A DNA stretch of 64,000 bases, from contig NW_022985168.1 in the NCBI RefSeq assembly GCF_010093535.1, positions 1,480,328-1,544,327 on the forward strand. Direction: 5' to 3'. The stretch comes from Lindgomyces ingoldianus (lineage: Eukaryota > Ascomycota > Dothideomycetes > Pleosporales > Lindgomycetaceae). Under the pieces are notes generated by a model that was not told the DNA's origin, searched no databases, and saw only the letters and a program-made list of their open reading frames with translations. A program made the translations under genes and the position numbers. Shown piece after piece: positions 50,501 through 62,243 of this stretch (the first letter of the stretch is position 1; every line of letters starts with the position of its first letter).

Positions 50501-52599
50501 TCTCTACAGAGGAAAGAAGGCTCGTGTCGAATACAAGTCTCTTCGCGAGGAAGCCCGCGATCTCAAGCAGATCTCCTACAAGCTGGAGAACAAGGTCGTC
50601 GAGCTTACACAGTCTTTGGGTACGATGAAGGCTCAAAACAAGGCCCTGCAGAACCAAGTCGACAACTACGAAGGCCAGATCAAGTCATACAAGGAGCGGA
50701 GTCGTGCACTCGAGACCCGGCAAAAGGAGCTTCAGGCGGAAGCCAACCAGGCTGGTATCACGGCTGCCAAATTGAGCGCCATGGAAACCGAGTTCAAGAA
50801 GCTGCAGACCAATTACGACGAGAGCACCGCCAAGATGCGTCACTTGCAGGAGGAAGAGAAGCAGCTCCGCGACTCGCTCAAGAGGACTACGGAGGAACTC
50901 GACTCGGCCAAGAGGAGGAGCAATGTCACGGAGACAGAGAAGATGTCTCTTCGACAACAGCTAGCCGATCTGCAAGACCAGGTCGAGATGCTCAAGCGGT
51001 CAGGACCGATCAATGGCGAGATGACGAACGGCCACGGACCAATTGGCGGCCCAATTATGGGCGCCAGCAGCTTGATCAAACTCGTGTCTTCGAAGAAGCC
51101 AAAGCGGCGCAGTGCTGGCCCCGACACCCGCGACTTGGATCGCTTCAGTTCTTCATACAGCCCGCGACCCGTGTCGATGGCTATTGGATCTACCATCCAC
51201 CGACAGAACCTCTCTGGCTCTACGTTCAACCCTAACATGGATACTATTGAGCTTGAGCTTGAAAACATCCTTGCTGATGAAGACATGCTGAATGATGAAG
51301 TCACACTCGGTCTCATCAAGAATCTCAAGATCCCATCCCCCACCACCACTCCACCACCTACCGATAAGGAAGTTCTGTTCCCCGCTTACCTCATCAACCT
51401 TGTCACCTCTGAGATGTGGAACAATGGCTTCGTCAAGGAGTCCGAGCGCTTCCTTGCCAATGTCATGCAATCGATTCAGCAAGAGGTTATGCAGCACGAC
51501 GGCGACGAGGCAATCAACCCTGGCGCTTTCTGGCTGTCCAATGTCCATGAGATGCTATCTTTTGTCTTCCTCGCTGAAGACTGGTATGAGCAGCAGAAGA
51601 CCGACAACTACGAATATGACAGGTTGTTGGAGATTGTCAAGCACGACTTGGAGAGTCTTGAGTTCAACATCTATCATACCTGGATGAAGGTGCTTAAGAA
51701 GAAGCTGCATAAGATGATTGTTCCCGCAATTATCGAGTCGCAGTCGCTACCAGGCTTTGTCACGAACGAGAGCAACCGGTTCCTTGGCAAGCTACTCCAG
51801 ACTAACAACGCCCCGGCCTTTAGCATGGACAACCTGCTCAGCCTGCTGAACAATGTTTACAAGGCGATGAAGGCTTACTACCTCGAGGACACGATCATCA
51901 CTCAGACAGTCACCGAGTTGCTAAGGCTCGTTGGCGTCACAGCCTTCAATGATCTCTTGATGAGGAGAAACTTCCTCTCCTGGAAACGCGGTCTTCAAAT
52001 CAACTACAACATCACCCGCATCGAAGAATGGTGCAAGTCACATGACATGCCTGAAGGTACTCTCCAGCTTGAGCACTTGATGCAGGCAACCAAGCTTCTC
52101 CAGCTCAAGAAGGCCACGCTCAACGACATCGAGATCATCCAGGATATCTGCTGGATGCTGTCACCTAACCAGATCCAGAAGTTGCTGAATCAGTATCTTG
52201 TCGCGGACTACGAGCAACCCATTAACGGCGAGATTATGAAAGCGGTAGCGTCGAGAGTGACGGAGAAGAGCGATGTTTTGCTGCTCACAGCTGTGGATAT
52301 GGAAGATTCGGGCCCGTATGAGATTGCGGAACCGAGAGTTATCTCAGCGTTGGAAACCTATACACCTTCTTGTAAGTCTGATCTGATCTATACTGACTGC
52401 TCTTGGAGTGGTAGGGATTGTAACTAATTTAGGGGAAATAGGGCTTCAAACTCCTAGACTTAAGCGCCTCGCGGAAATTGTGAGTCAGCAAGCTATCGCG
52501 CAGCAGGAGAAACTGGAATATGAGCAGACTAACGGCGATGAGAATGGGTTGGGGATGAACGGTCATGAGGCTATGATTGAGGAAGAAGTAGCTGCGTAG
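47550..52599 (+). CDS. myoE: Class V myosin heavy chain (Myo2/MyoE type)
   Basis: Five exons (47550-47684, 47755-47887, 47941-48130, 48224-52371, 52442-52599) encode 1587 aa, the expected size. The motor moves vesicles, peroxisomes and other cargo along actin towards hyphal tips. The start MAHIYDVGTRAWQPD is that of fungal myosin V. The motor (about 70-790) shows the P-loop GESGAGKT at 168-175, switch I NDNSSRFGKYIE, switch II DIYGFEHF, and the actin-binding region with HYIRCIKPNE. Six IQ-like motifs follow (IMIQKNLRCKYYRRKYL to IIIQSLYRGKKAR). A coiled coil of about 180 residues comes next, then a Ser-rich linker and the C-terminal cargo-binding DIL domain (about 1190-1520). The last exon supplies WLQTPRLKRLAEIV, conserved in Dilute domains, and an acidic tail. 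Confidence 0.97.
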
Positions 52600-55500
52600 A
52601 GAGAGCATCAAGATTCCTTGTTTTTGAATGGACGGGACTGGGGTGGGTTGAGCGCAGTATTTTCTATTTTAGACGTCTAAACATGAGAGATGATCAAAAC
52701 CTGATGAGCTTCCGAAGCTGGAGTCGGGGCTGTAGTGTAGGCTAGGCCAGTCTATAGTTTCCGCATTAAGTGAGGAGGGGGTGGGTAGGGTACGCAGGCA
52801 TGATGTTGGGTATGTAATGTGGAAATGTCTTTGACTTGTTTGAACTCTTTTGTGGTTCTGGGAGGTTGAGTGGAGATTCTTTTTGTTAACTTCAATACCT
52901 GATTGTGGTAAGGGTATCGTTTGGAACACCTTTTGACGAGGAAGAGCTTTGTGGGAAAGGCTTGTTTGTGCATAATTTTGGGTGTGTGTCTGTAGGGAGG
53001 CAGTTTTTTTTTTAATGAATTTGAATGCGGGACGGTCGAGTGATTTATCTGCTTATGTCCTGTTGACTTTGTGAATTAGAAACTATCACATCAAATGAAG
53101 GACTGTATTGCGGAGAATGCATCCTTGGATTAGTTCGCATAGCAACCTCCTTTGACCTATTTGGTAAGTCACCGGGGATTCTACCTCGCCGTAACATTAT
53201 TGTAAAGCCATAAGTCTTCACATCGCTCATCCACAATTCTCCAGTGAGTCAATTAGTCTGACAGGTTTAAGCGGAAGGGAATTAGCGGTAAGGATTGAAG
53301 GAGTGGGGGAATCAAGGGCTTAGTTCGAATCCCTTTACCCTTTGTTTGTGCCTCTTTTGCTACAAAGCTACTCGAAGCACATTTATGAACCGGCAGTTGG
53401 GGGAAAGGCTAGAACTTCACTGCGCTTACCGTCGAGTGAAGTCATAAACCGAAGAATAGGCGAAGATAACAAATACCGAATTCAAGACGTGGTCCTTGCT
53501 TACTGTCCTTCAGCCCCGAGAGCCATGCATCAAGCCTCGTAAATGGAAGCATTTGCCATATTCTGGCTCCTGCCTAAATAGCTGATGATATTGCTCCTCC
53601 GGCCTCTCCTCCAGGCTCTTCGAGAAAAACTCTCTCTGGTATGTATTCCTTACTGTCGCTCTCGTATTTAAATTTACATTTTCTCTAAAGTCTCTGAGTG
53701 TCAATACCAGTGAATAGGATCCCGAACAAAGCTATAAGTGCCAATACCCCCGATAAGAAAGGTATGAGCTCCTGGCTCGTGCTGAACTTGCACTCTGGAG
53801 TAAGTTCATCGAGCAAATAAGATATTAGTAATACGAAAGCGGAGCATTTTGTCGTGCTAGTCGATGGAGATTCCGTTGCAAATATCGCGCTTTTGTAGAG
53901 AAATATAGAACAAGTTTTGCACGCACCTTAGATTGAAATGGCACCCGACAATTGCGGCACTGGCTGATGCTATACTGACCATCGAATGATAAGAATGGGG
54001 AGCGGTACCTAAGAAGTAGTTAATGGAATACCTAAATTACCCTTTTATGAGACCAATAGCGAGCCCGGCAATAGTTCTATTAGATTGAAGATTTCGTGCA
54101 ACTGTATTATTAGAAACAAAAAAAAGCATCTATACCTCTTGAGGGGACAAGGCTGAAACTTGGGCGGGGTATCCTGCTGTTCAGCGGGATGATGCGGTGT
54201 CGAGGTTAATCGCTCATCCTTGTTTCTGTCCAAAGGGTTGGATGGCATGCATTGGCCTGTCTAAATCTCGTAAAGGTTCGGGCATTCGGAGGGTAGGTCC
54301 TAGATTTGACGGAAGGCGCAAAGGCGGCGTTTCCACTTCATGCCCCCCGTTGGTGGGCATTTTCCTCGGCTCACTGAGACCGCCCGCTGGTGCCCTATAA
54401 GGTTAACTGTGTTGGCTGCCCCTAAACTTCTCGTCCTTCATGCTACCGTCTCACACCCCAGGGTATTTTTAGCCTTGCAAGGAGCATGCTTTATGAGAGA
54501 ATTCTTGTGGACTGAGGGTCTAAGGAGTTATGTGATTTATATTGTACTGCAGGACGCCAAGCCTATGGTTGATGGGGCTAGCTAGGGTAAAGACTCAGGA
54601 TTGCAGTATTTACTTCCATTTCCCATGATGGCGTTGGTGATAATGGAAGCCTAGCACCTGTGACAGTGCTATGCATGCTAAGGGGTGGCGGCCGATCACC
54701 TTTGCCCGTATCTGTGCCCGCGCTTAAGAACGATCAATAGTTGGCGTTTCCCAGAGACTGAACGCTTTGTATGACAGAACCATTGCACTACTCATGAACC
54801 CCAGCATGCCTCAGATGAAGTGGTAGCATATGTGGAGGTGCATCCATATGAATAGATAGGGGTAGAGGTGGGTGGAGATAGAGAGCTTCATGGAGGACAA
54901 GAAAAGACAGTGCTAGCCTGATAGGTTAGTGTAATTCGTTTGAGTAGCGAGAGTGAATAGTTCCATAATTTGCTGGTAGCCAGCCAGCCTCAAACATGAA
55001 CCAAATCTCAACCAGTTCCGCAATACAAGTGATAGCTTATTAGGGCGCTACTATTCATCTATCATCCTACCTGACACCTCCAGCATCCCCCAGGAGTTAT
55101 CTGAGATGGACTTGGATAAATATGGGCAGTATGGATAACTCAAAAGTGTCAATGCATGTCTTCATCCGTTGGATAGGCAACCTCATCGACTCCAGATTGT
55201 TGTATGCTACAAGTAATGCCGGGTTGCCACTCAAAAAAGTACCAAAGTTCTAAATGCATAGACCGAAGATGGAGAGGAATTCGAAATAACTCAAGCAGAT
55301 GTGTTGCCTTCTCCAAGGCCTCCTAAGAGTAGACCAAGAGAGATTAGATAGTAAGCAGGAGCTAGCATAGGTGCGAAACGGTCGGAATTCATGGCGTTCT
55401 AACGAGCAGTGTAGACTTAGTGCTTTCCTGAGGCAGGGGGTATTTGATGCATGATTTGAGTGACGGTGATGCAGGTACGTGAGCGGGCAGCTCTAAGGGA

Positions 55501-56048
55501 TGCAAATGTGGTCACAGTCAAATGGGTTGTGCGTTTATGCCCGGGTGGTTTCTGTGGACGATGTGCACGAAAACGATTCACGAGCTGTGTGTTGCCGTGA
55601 ATGTCCGCGTGAGAGGGGCATCTTTTGGGCGGTGTGGTAGTCTTGGCGTGGCTTGTAAGCATGATTTCCGTTTTCGGTCTTCAACATCCGGCTGAACCCC
55701 ATCACACTTCCTTCACTTCAGCCTTCCATCGTGCGCTTCTGCCTGCATCACTGTCTCATATATTGACGAAGACCCTCACCACGATTGATCTCTATCCTAT
55801 GACATACCTAAGACGATGCGTCGTCATCGTAGGAAAAGTGGATTGCTAAACCCTTGGTTCTGAGAGAGCCGCGTAGCGCTAAGCCACGGCTTGCTCAGCA
55901 AGCAACCTACTTAGTTGACGTTTGGTCTCTGCGACTATTCACAGGCGTAGGCGGCGATACAAGACAAGCAGTTTGCGTACGTCTTGGATTGAAACCCCGT
56001 TTGCGACCCTTCACCCTCCTTCTGGAAATCGGTTTTGGAGCTGAGGTC
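52600..56048. other. 3.4-kb intergenic region, no gene supported
   Basis: No gene or recognisable element. Frames are short and stop-rich, and parts such as 53500-54150 and 54900-55400 are AT-rich. A T10 run lies near 53006. A GTTCGAAT motif at 53322 resembles a tRNA T-loop, but no cloverleaf can be drawn around it. The region's length and composition suggest old decayed sequence. Confidence 0.45.
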
Positions 56049-59000
56049 ATGGCCAACACGGAGTTGCTGGATTGTCCTCTTTGCGCTTTCTCAGTGCTCC
56101 AATCTGACAACTATGTCCTGCAATTGCATTTCGAACAAGTCCACACCTCAGACTCTCCCTTCCAGATTCAAAATGACCCGGAGCCGCTACCGCCAGCATT
56201 GCCAGCAAGGCCTTCCTCGAACCAACCTAAACACGTGGGCTCAGACACACCTTCCGAAGACGAAGACGAAAACAGTGTTCTTTGCCCAGAGCCCGACTGT
56301 GGCGAGCTTGTTCTCCTCACCGACTTCAACGATCATCTCGACTTGCACGCCGCAGAAACATTATCATTTGACGAGGCTACCGGAACGTATCATCATCACA
56401 AACGACCATCATCAGACAATATGCAGGCTTTAACCCATTCAAATCACCATACAGGAGCTTCGAAACAATCATTCCTAGAGCAGAACTTCAACACGGCTTT
56501 ACCGGACGCTCTGAGAAGAAATGATGACAGTGGACGCAAGTTGAAAAAGAAAATCAGAGGTAGGGGTGACTCTAGTGGCAGTGAGAAGAGTACGCTTGCC
56601 AGAAGTATTCTCAGCTTCAATCCGTTTGCGAAGCAGAGTAAGATCGTGAAGCCGCCACCTAGCAGCATTCGCCTTGGCGTAAGTCATCACCCTCCTTTAT
56701 CTACTTGTTTGTATATTAACGGTATCCTAGAGGGCTGAACTTGGTCCCCATGCCTGGGAAGACCGCATGCCCAGGTGGCTACATGATCAGCTTGCAGCCG
56801 GTCCTAAGGTTATTCTTGTCAACAAGATCGGTCGAGATGGCCGCCTCATCAAGCAAGAGGTAGTGCAGAACGAGACTCCGGGAGTCATTCCTATTCTCGC
56901 TCAGCTGTCGGCGCTGGATCGTTCTGTTAGGGAAGCTTATTACTGCCATCCATCGACTCTCCATGTCGGCAAGACACCAAAAGAAGGTGGCTTTTGCGGT
57001 TACCGCAATATTCAGATGCTCATATCCTACATTCAAGGTGCTCATGCTCAAGGGTATGAGGATTTCACCGGACGTACACCAGGCATCTTGAGGCTTCAAG
57101 ACCTTATTGAAAGGGCTTGGGACAAGGGTATCAATGAGATCGGGCGTGCTCAGACCGGTGGTATCCGCGATACCAGGAAGTACATTGGTACTCCAGAGGT
57201 GCGCTTCTCATTGCCCCTTCCCTTAATGCCAACTACTGACACGGCTACAGGCACAAGCGCTCTTTCTTAGTTCCCAAATTGACTGCGGGGTCGAGATGTT
57301 TAGTGACTCGCCCGACGGCCAAGTCGAAGCCCACGAGCTTCTCCTCCTCGCTGTCGAGAGATACTTCGCGCAAGCCGCCGTCGACGACGGTTCGAATGTC
57401 CACAAAACGCTTCTTCCACCCATCTATCTCCAACAACCAGGCCATTCACTCACCATCGTTGGCTTCGAGCGCCGCAAGGACGGCAGCTGCAACTTGATGA
57501 TATTTGATCCTATGTATAACACTAGCCCGGCTATGCATCGACTGATTGGTCGCAAGAATATCCGGAATAGTCGACCTGAGGTTCTTTATGCATATCGGAG
57601 GGTAGGGAAGCAACTGAGGAGGCATGCTGCTTTTGAGATTCTTATGTGAGTGTATCTGCATATCATTGATTTTTGCGTGGGCTGACTGGGGATTAGGCTC
57701 ACAGCACATCCGCCTCTGTTCCCGGCTTGGGATGTATGAGAATCATCCTCTACGCCCAAATCCGCTTCACTTGATTACATAGATACCCAGTTCCATCTGC
57801 TATCTAGACCAGTATAGTCTTAATGAGCTCATGCCAATTCTCACGAACACACCTACGTTTCCTAAGCACATCATTTGGTTCACTCTTTTGCTAAAATGTG
57901 TCATACTAGGTCCTCCGCCAGTTCCCTGACTGCCGCTACCTCTATGTCTTCTTCCGCTCCCGTACTCTCGGCTACGACGTTTACCCCGAAGACCACTTCC
58001 TACGCAATTTCCCCTGGCAACAGTATGGCGGCCTCTGGGTGGTTGATGACGCCCGCTTCGCCCGATCTGACAAAATCAATCCGCTTACGGCCCAAGCACT
58101 TCGTCGACTCACTAGCGAAGGATCCTCTTCTGGATATGGATCTGGATCTTCGAGACACGATAGCATGTTCTCTGGCGGAGGCGAATCTTTCAACAGTGGG
58201 TCGTTCAGTCATTCGTCTGGAGGTCCGAGGGGAATGCGAAGTGGAGCGTCTACCAGACACACATCCTTCATGTCCTCTTTTGACGGCACACTGCCTATTG
58301 CGTCCACGCCCATCAAACAAGAACTTAATGCCCTTAACCACGCCCTCGACATGCTTGGAATGCACACGGCGCAACCCCTCACCCAACCAATGCCAACTCG
58401 CCTCCAACCACCAGTACTTTCCATTCAAACTGGTTTCGGGAGAAAAGTCCCCGGTTACCCGACTCCCATTTCCCCAACCTCCAGCGCAAAGGCTTGGTAC
58501 CCGTCCCCTTTATCTGATGCCGGAAGCGGCATCGTGACGCCTCGAGCCGGAAGTCCAATGAGCATCGACGGGTCGGAGGTGTGTGGGCCAGCTCATCTGT
58601 GCCTGTCTCATTCGTATGAATCCTACAGCTCGCAACTTTATCAGACCGTCCCTGGTACTGTGAACGCAAAAGGCCAGGTTAAAGATTCCGGATGTAACGC
58701 GCCTGGTTGTCGCAACCGAACGGCTGGGCAGGAATTTGGTCATGGTCAAGATCAAGCATACCGCGTTCGTAACTCATCGTCGACTTCCTCGGGCGCAACA
58801 ATCAGTCCCACGAGTCCTCCCCGCACCGTCTCCCCACGAACAGCGATGTTGAAGAATATGGTCGGCAAACAAACTTCCGCATCACCGAAAATCTTCCCAC
58901 AGAAAACCTCTCTCTTCACAACCATCCCCTCACAATCCCTTTCCTCACCACCATACTCCCCACCCTCATCTGTCCCCAGCTCAACTTCCAACCCCAACTC

Positions 59001-59397
59001 CATCCAGTCCCTCCCCTCCAATCCCTCCATCCAAATCTCTAATGGAACAGAGACATCGCACGTCTCGCCCATCTCTCCAGCCGGCACAATGCTATCGTAT
59101 ACCTCCAACCGCGCCCCAGACTCGGGGCTTTTGGCTGTGAAGCCATTATCGGAAGATCAAGTTGCGGAATACCGTTTTTGGAGACCGTGTGGGAGGAGGA
59201 GTTGTGCGTTTGGGTGTGGGAGCAAGGATGTTGGGGAATGGGGGGCAGCGAGAAGGTTATTTAAGGGGGAGGAGGAGGTTGTGGATGATGAGGGGTTTGG
59301 GAAGGGTGAGAGTGAAGGGCAGGAGGGTGAGGATGAAGGCGGGAAGGGGGGGAATATTGATGAGGAGAGGGATATGCGTGCTTCCGGAGAGAACTGA
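56049..59397 (+). CDS. Peptidase C78 (ZUFSP/Mug105-type) with long C-terminal extension
   Basis: Five exons (56049-56678, 56731-57198, 57251-57645, 57697-57733, 57910-59397) give 1005 aa. Residues 1-210 hold two zinc-finger-like modules (CPLC..HFEQVH, CPEPDC..HLDLH) and a disordered basic stretch. Residues 211-500 are the C78 cysteine protease: GGFCGYRN with Cys299, GHSLTIVGFE with His431 and MIFDP with Asp452. These match ZUFSP/ZUP1, a Lys63-ubiquitin-specific deubiquitinase. The protease part is certain. The extension starts VLRQFPDCRYLYVFFRSRTLGYD, becomes Ser/Pro-rich, and ends with QVAEYRFWRPCGRRSCAFGCG before an acidic tail. It is joined by a 176-nt intron in phase and has no start codon of its own. 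Without that splice the protease ends at 57739 (511 aa). The alternative is two genes, the second with an unfound first exon. Confidence 0.6.
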
Positions 59398-60126
59398 TGG
59401 GCAAATGTGGTCGATGTTTGTGTGTGTTTCATTCCGGGGCGTGTATTCCGTCTCAGGAACCGACCACCCGATGGCGTCTTGCGTGGTTGTGGGTCTTGGA
59501 TTCATTTCTGTTTTTGCGTGGCTTTGGATGGGATGCGTCATCATTCTTGCATTACACATGCTGTTAGTTCAGGTTCTTTGGGTCTTTTTTGTAGCATGAC
59601 TGGCCGGCGTTTGGTGTTTTTCTTCTTATTTTGCTGGATTCAATTCATTAAGTCACCCTCTTTCTTATCCCATCTCGTGTCTCGCTCTCTTTATAATTCA
59701 TTGGCAAATTGTAATTGTGGTTGTGCTTATTCGTTGTGTAGATGTAGCTTGGTGCGTGTGGAGGTATTGCTACTATGACCTGTAACCTGGTACTTACGTG
59801 TTCTTGATGGCATCGTCTTCTTCCCCTTCCTCTATCATAATAGTATAATGGAATTCAACTCAACAGAGAGATTCGTATGTAGTTAATAGTCTCCGTAATT
59901 TTGGTAGGAGGTTTGACTATTTAACTAACGTCCCTCCCTGCCGAGACACCCTCCACGCTGAGACAGATAAAGGGTACTCTAGTTAACTTTCAGTAACTTG
60001 ATTTTAGCGCACACGTTAGTATATATCACAATTCTATATAAGTTGTATACTATAGCTATTCTAAAATATATAAGGCTTCTCCTGCTAAAAAATTACATTT
60101 GTAATATTGTCTTTGCGCTTAAGTAA
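59398..60126. other. Intergenic, increasingly AT-rich
   Basis: The 3' flank of the C78 gene, then AT-rich sequence leading into the palindrome. No gene is seen. Confidence 0.5.
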
Positions 60127-61231
60127 TAACGTACTTCACAGGCGAGTTGCTCACACACCTAAGTTGCTTACTTTTACTAAGACCCTACTAAACTACCCTT
60201 TCTACACTAATGCATTCCCTATAACACTACTTAAACGCGCTAAAAGAATGTTAGATATAGCTTATGCTCTAAGCTTTTAAATAAGACATAAAACTCTTAA
60301 AAAAAATGTGCTACAGCTATATATAAAGTTTTATAAAAAATAATAAATAACTATAGCACTAGATAACCTTTATAAGCTAATTTTACAGCTAAATTATAAA
60401 GGCTAGGTAATAAAAAGAAGTAGGTAATTATTAAGACTATACTTAAGCTATATACATAAGGAATTTCCTTTTAGATAGCATTTATAGCTAATATAGCTAA
60501 TTTTTTACGCGCTAAGCGTAATCTAGGCTATATTTATATAAACTAGCCTAGTATATTTATAAAGTGTTATTTAAAGCTTAAAGTAAAGTTTTAAGCATAA
60601 GTATAGTTAAAAGATATTTAGCTAATTATAAACTCTGTTTTACTAAAGTTGTACATGTTATTATTTTAGATGCTATACTTAGCTTTAATATTTTTTATAA
60701 GGCTAAACCTGCTCTAAATTACTTTAAGACTTTTATAAAAAGCTCTTTTATAGTTATACTTATGCTTAAATGTTACTTTAAGCTCTAAATAACACTTTAT
60801 AAATGTACTAGGCTAGTTTATATAAACATAGCCTAGATTATGCTTAGCATGTAAAGAATTAGCTATATTAGCTATAAATACTATTTAAGGGGAAATTTCT
60901 TACGCATATAGCTTAAGTATAGTCTTAATAATTACCTGCTTTTTTTTATTACCTAGCCTTTATAATTTAGCTATAAAATTAGCTTATAAAAGTTATTTAG
61001 TGCTATAGTTATTTATTATTTTTTATAAGACTTTATATATAGCTGTAGCATGTTTTTTTAAGAGTTTTATATCTTATTTAAAAGCTTAGAGTATAAGCTA
61101 TATCTAATGTTCTTTTAGCGCGTCTAAGTAGTGTTGTAGGGAATGCATTAGTATAGGAAGGGTAGTTTAGTAGGGTCTTAGTAAAAGTAAGCAACTTAGG
61201 TGTGTAAGCAACTTGCCTGTGAAGTACGTTA
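60127..61231. repeat. 1.1-kb AT-rich palindromic (foldback) element
   Basis: The whole interval is one inverted repeat of about 520-bp arms around a centre near 60680. Both ends read TAACGTACTTCACAGGC. In the outer 115 bp the two arms differ at six positions, all transitions (C/T or G/A) and none transversions, as expected for RIP of a duplicated sequence. No coding frame survives. It may be a large MITE, or two inverted copies of an element after RIP. Confidence 0.85.
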
Positions 61232-62243
61232 AAGAACTTTCTTTATATAAAACAATACTGCTTTGCTACAGTAACACTATTAAGCTGTTACTACTTATAA
61301 TACTTATATAGGTATTTTATCTACACCTAAGAAGCCTATAATGTTCTAATAAGTTTTCGTTAGTCTTGTGTCTATTATTGCGCATGAATTTATACAGGTT
61401 GCCGTCCTAATTAGTACCTCTAATAAGACGAATCACTAATCCTAGCTACTGAAAGACAGCTATAATTTTATTACATTGTAATCGACTTACACCGGCCGCC
61501 AAGCAGGCTCGTGGTTGTCACACCTGTGGCTGTGCGAAGCCTTAGCAAGCTAGCCAGCCTAAACCTCGCAGCTTTGCGATCCAACTCAACCTTAGCTGCT
61601 TTCTGCCTCCCAGTCAACCATTCACCCTGCTAGCGGTGGCGACATCAAGTGCTAAATCACTTTGACTACTAGATTTTAACTCACAAGCATGCATACGCGG
61701 CTGGACTCTTTGCGCATATCCACAAGCGGTCCGCCGCGCTAAACATATTGAGCTCGTTCATGTTATTGTGGGGCGGCTGTGTCCGAGGTATGAACAGGGA
61801 CCGCAACTAGCTCTGAAGGTAGCCGAATCTGACGAGGATGCTTGGCTCATCAATATATATATGTCTCTTGTAAAACCGATACGCAATAAGATTAAATATC
61901 CATTCACGATATCCCTGCTATGCTGCAGTGCGGCTATCTTCAACCTTTGCCAAGACATTGTAATATTCGTTTCCTGCTCAGGCCAAGACATACACAGCCT
62001 TCTGGTTTCGCTGCTGCCTAATCGTTCAGATCTCCTTCAAATCGTTCACTCAAAAGGCTATTGCCTCAAACCGTCATCATTGGTATGGGTAATTGAACTT
62101 ACTTTGTTGAGCATAGAGGCCTACACCCGTAAGTCGCATAATAGTACTGCTGTCAGTCATAACTCTAACCATCACAGCACTGTCCATACATCTCCACGGC
62201 AACACAGTACCCGTTCCCAAAATATATTTGCCAAAGATCGCAA
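61232..62243. other. Intergenic region before the HET gene
   Basis: About 1 kb. 61232-61480 is AT-rich and continues the decayed zone. A 167-codon plus-strand frame at 61768-62271 is not in frame with the HET gene and has no domain. The region should hold the HET gene promoter. Confidence 0.45.

Noticed and set aside
53300..53345. Possible tRNA around GTTCGAAT
   Set aside because: Stem pairing for a T-arm and acceptor stem could not be drawn.
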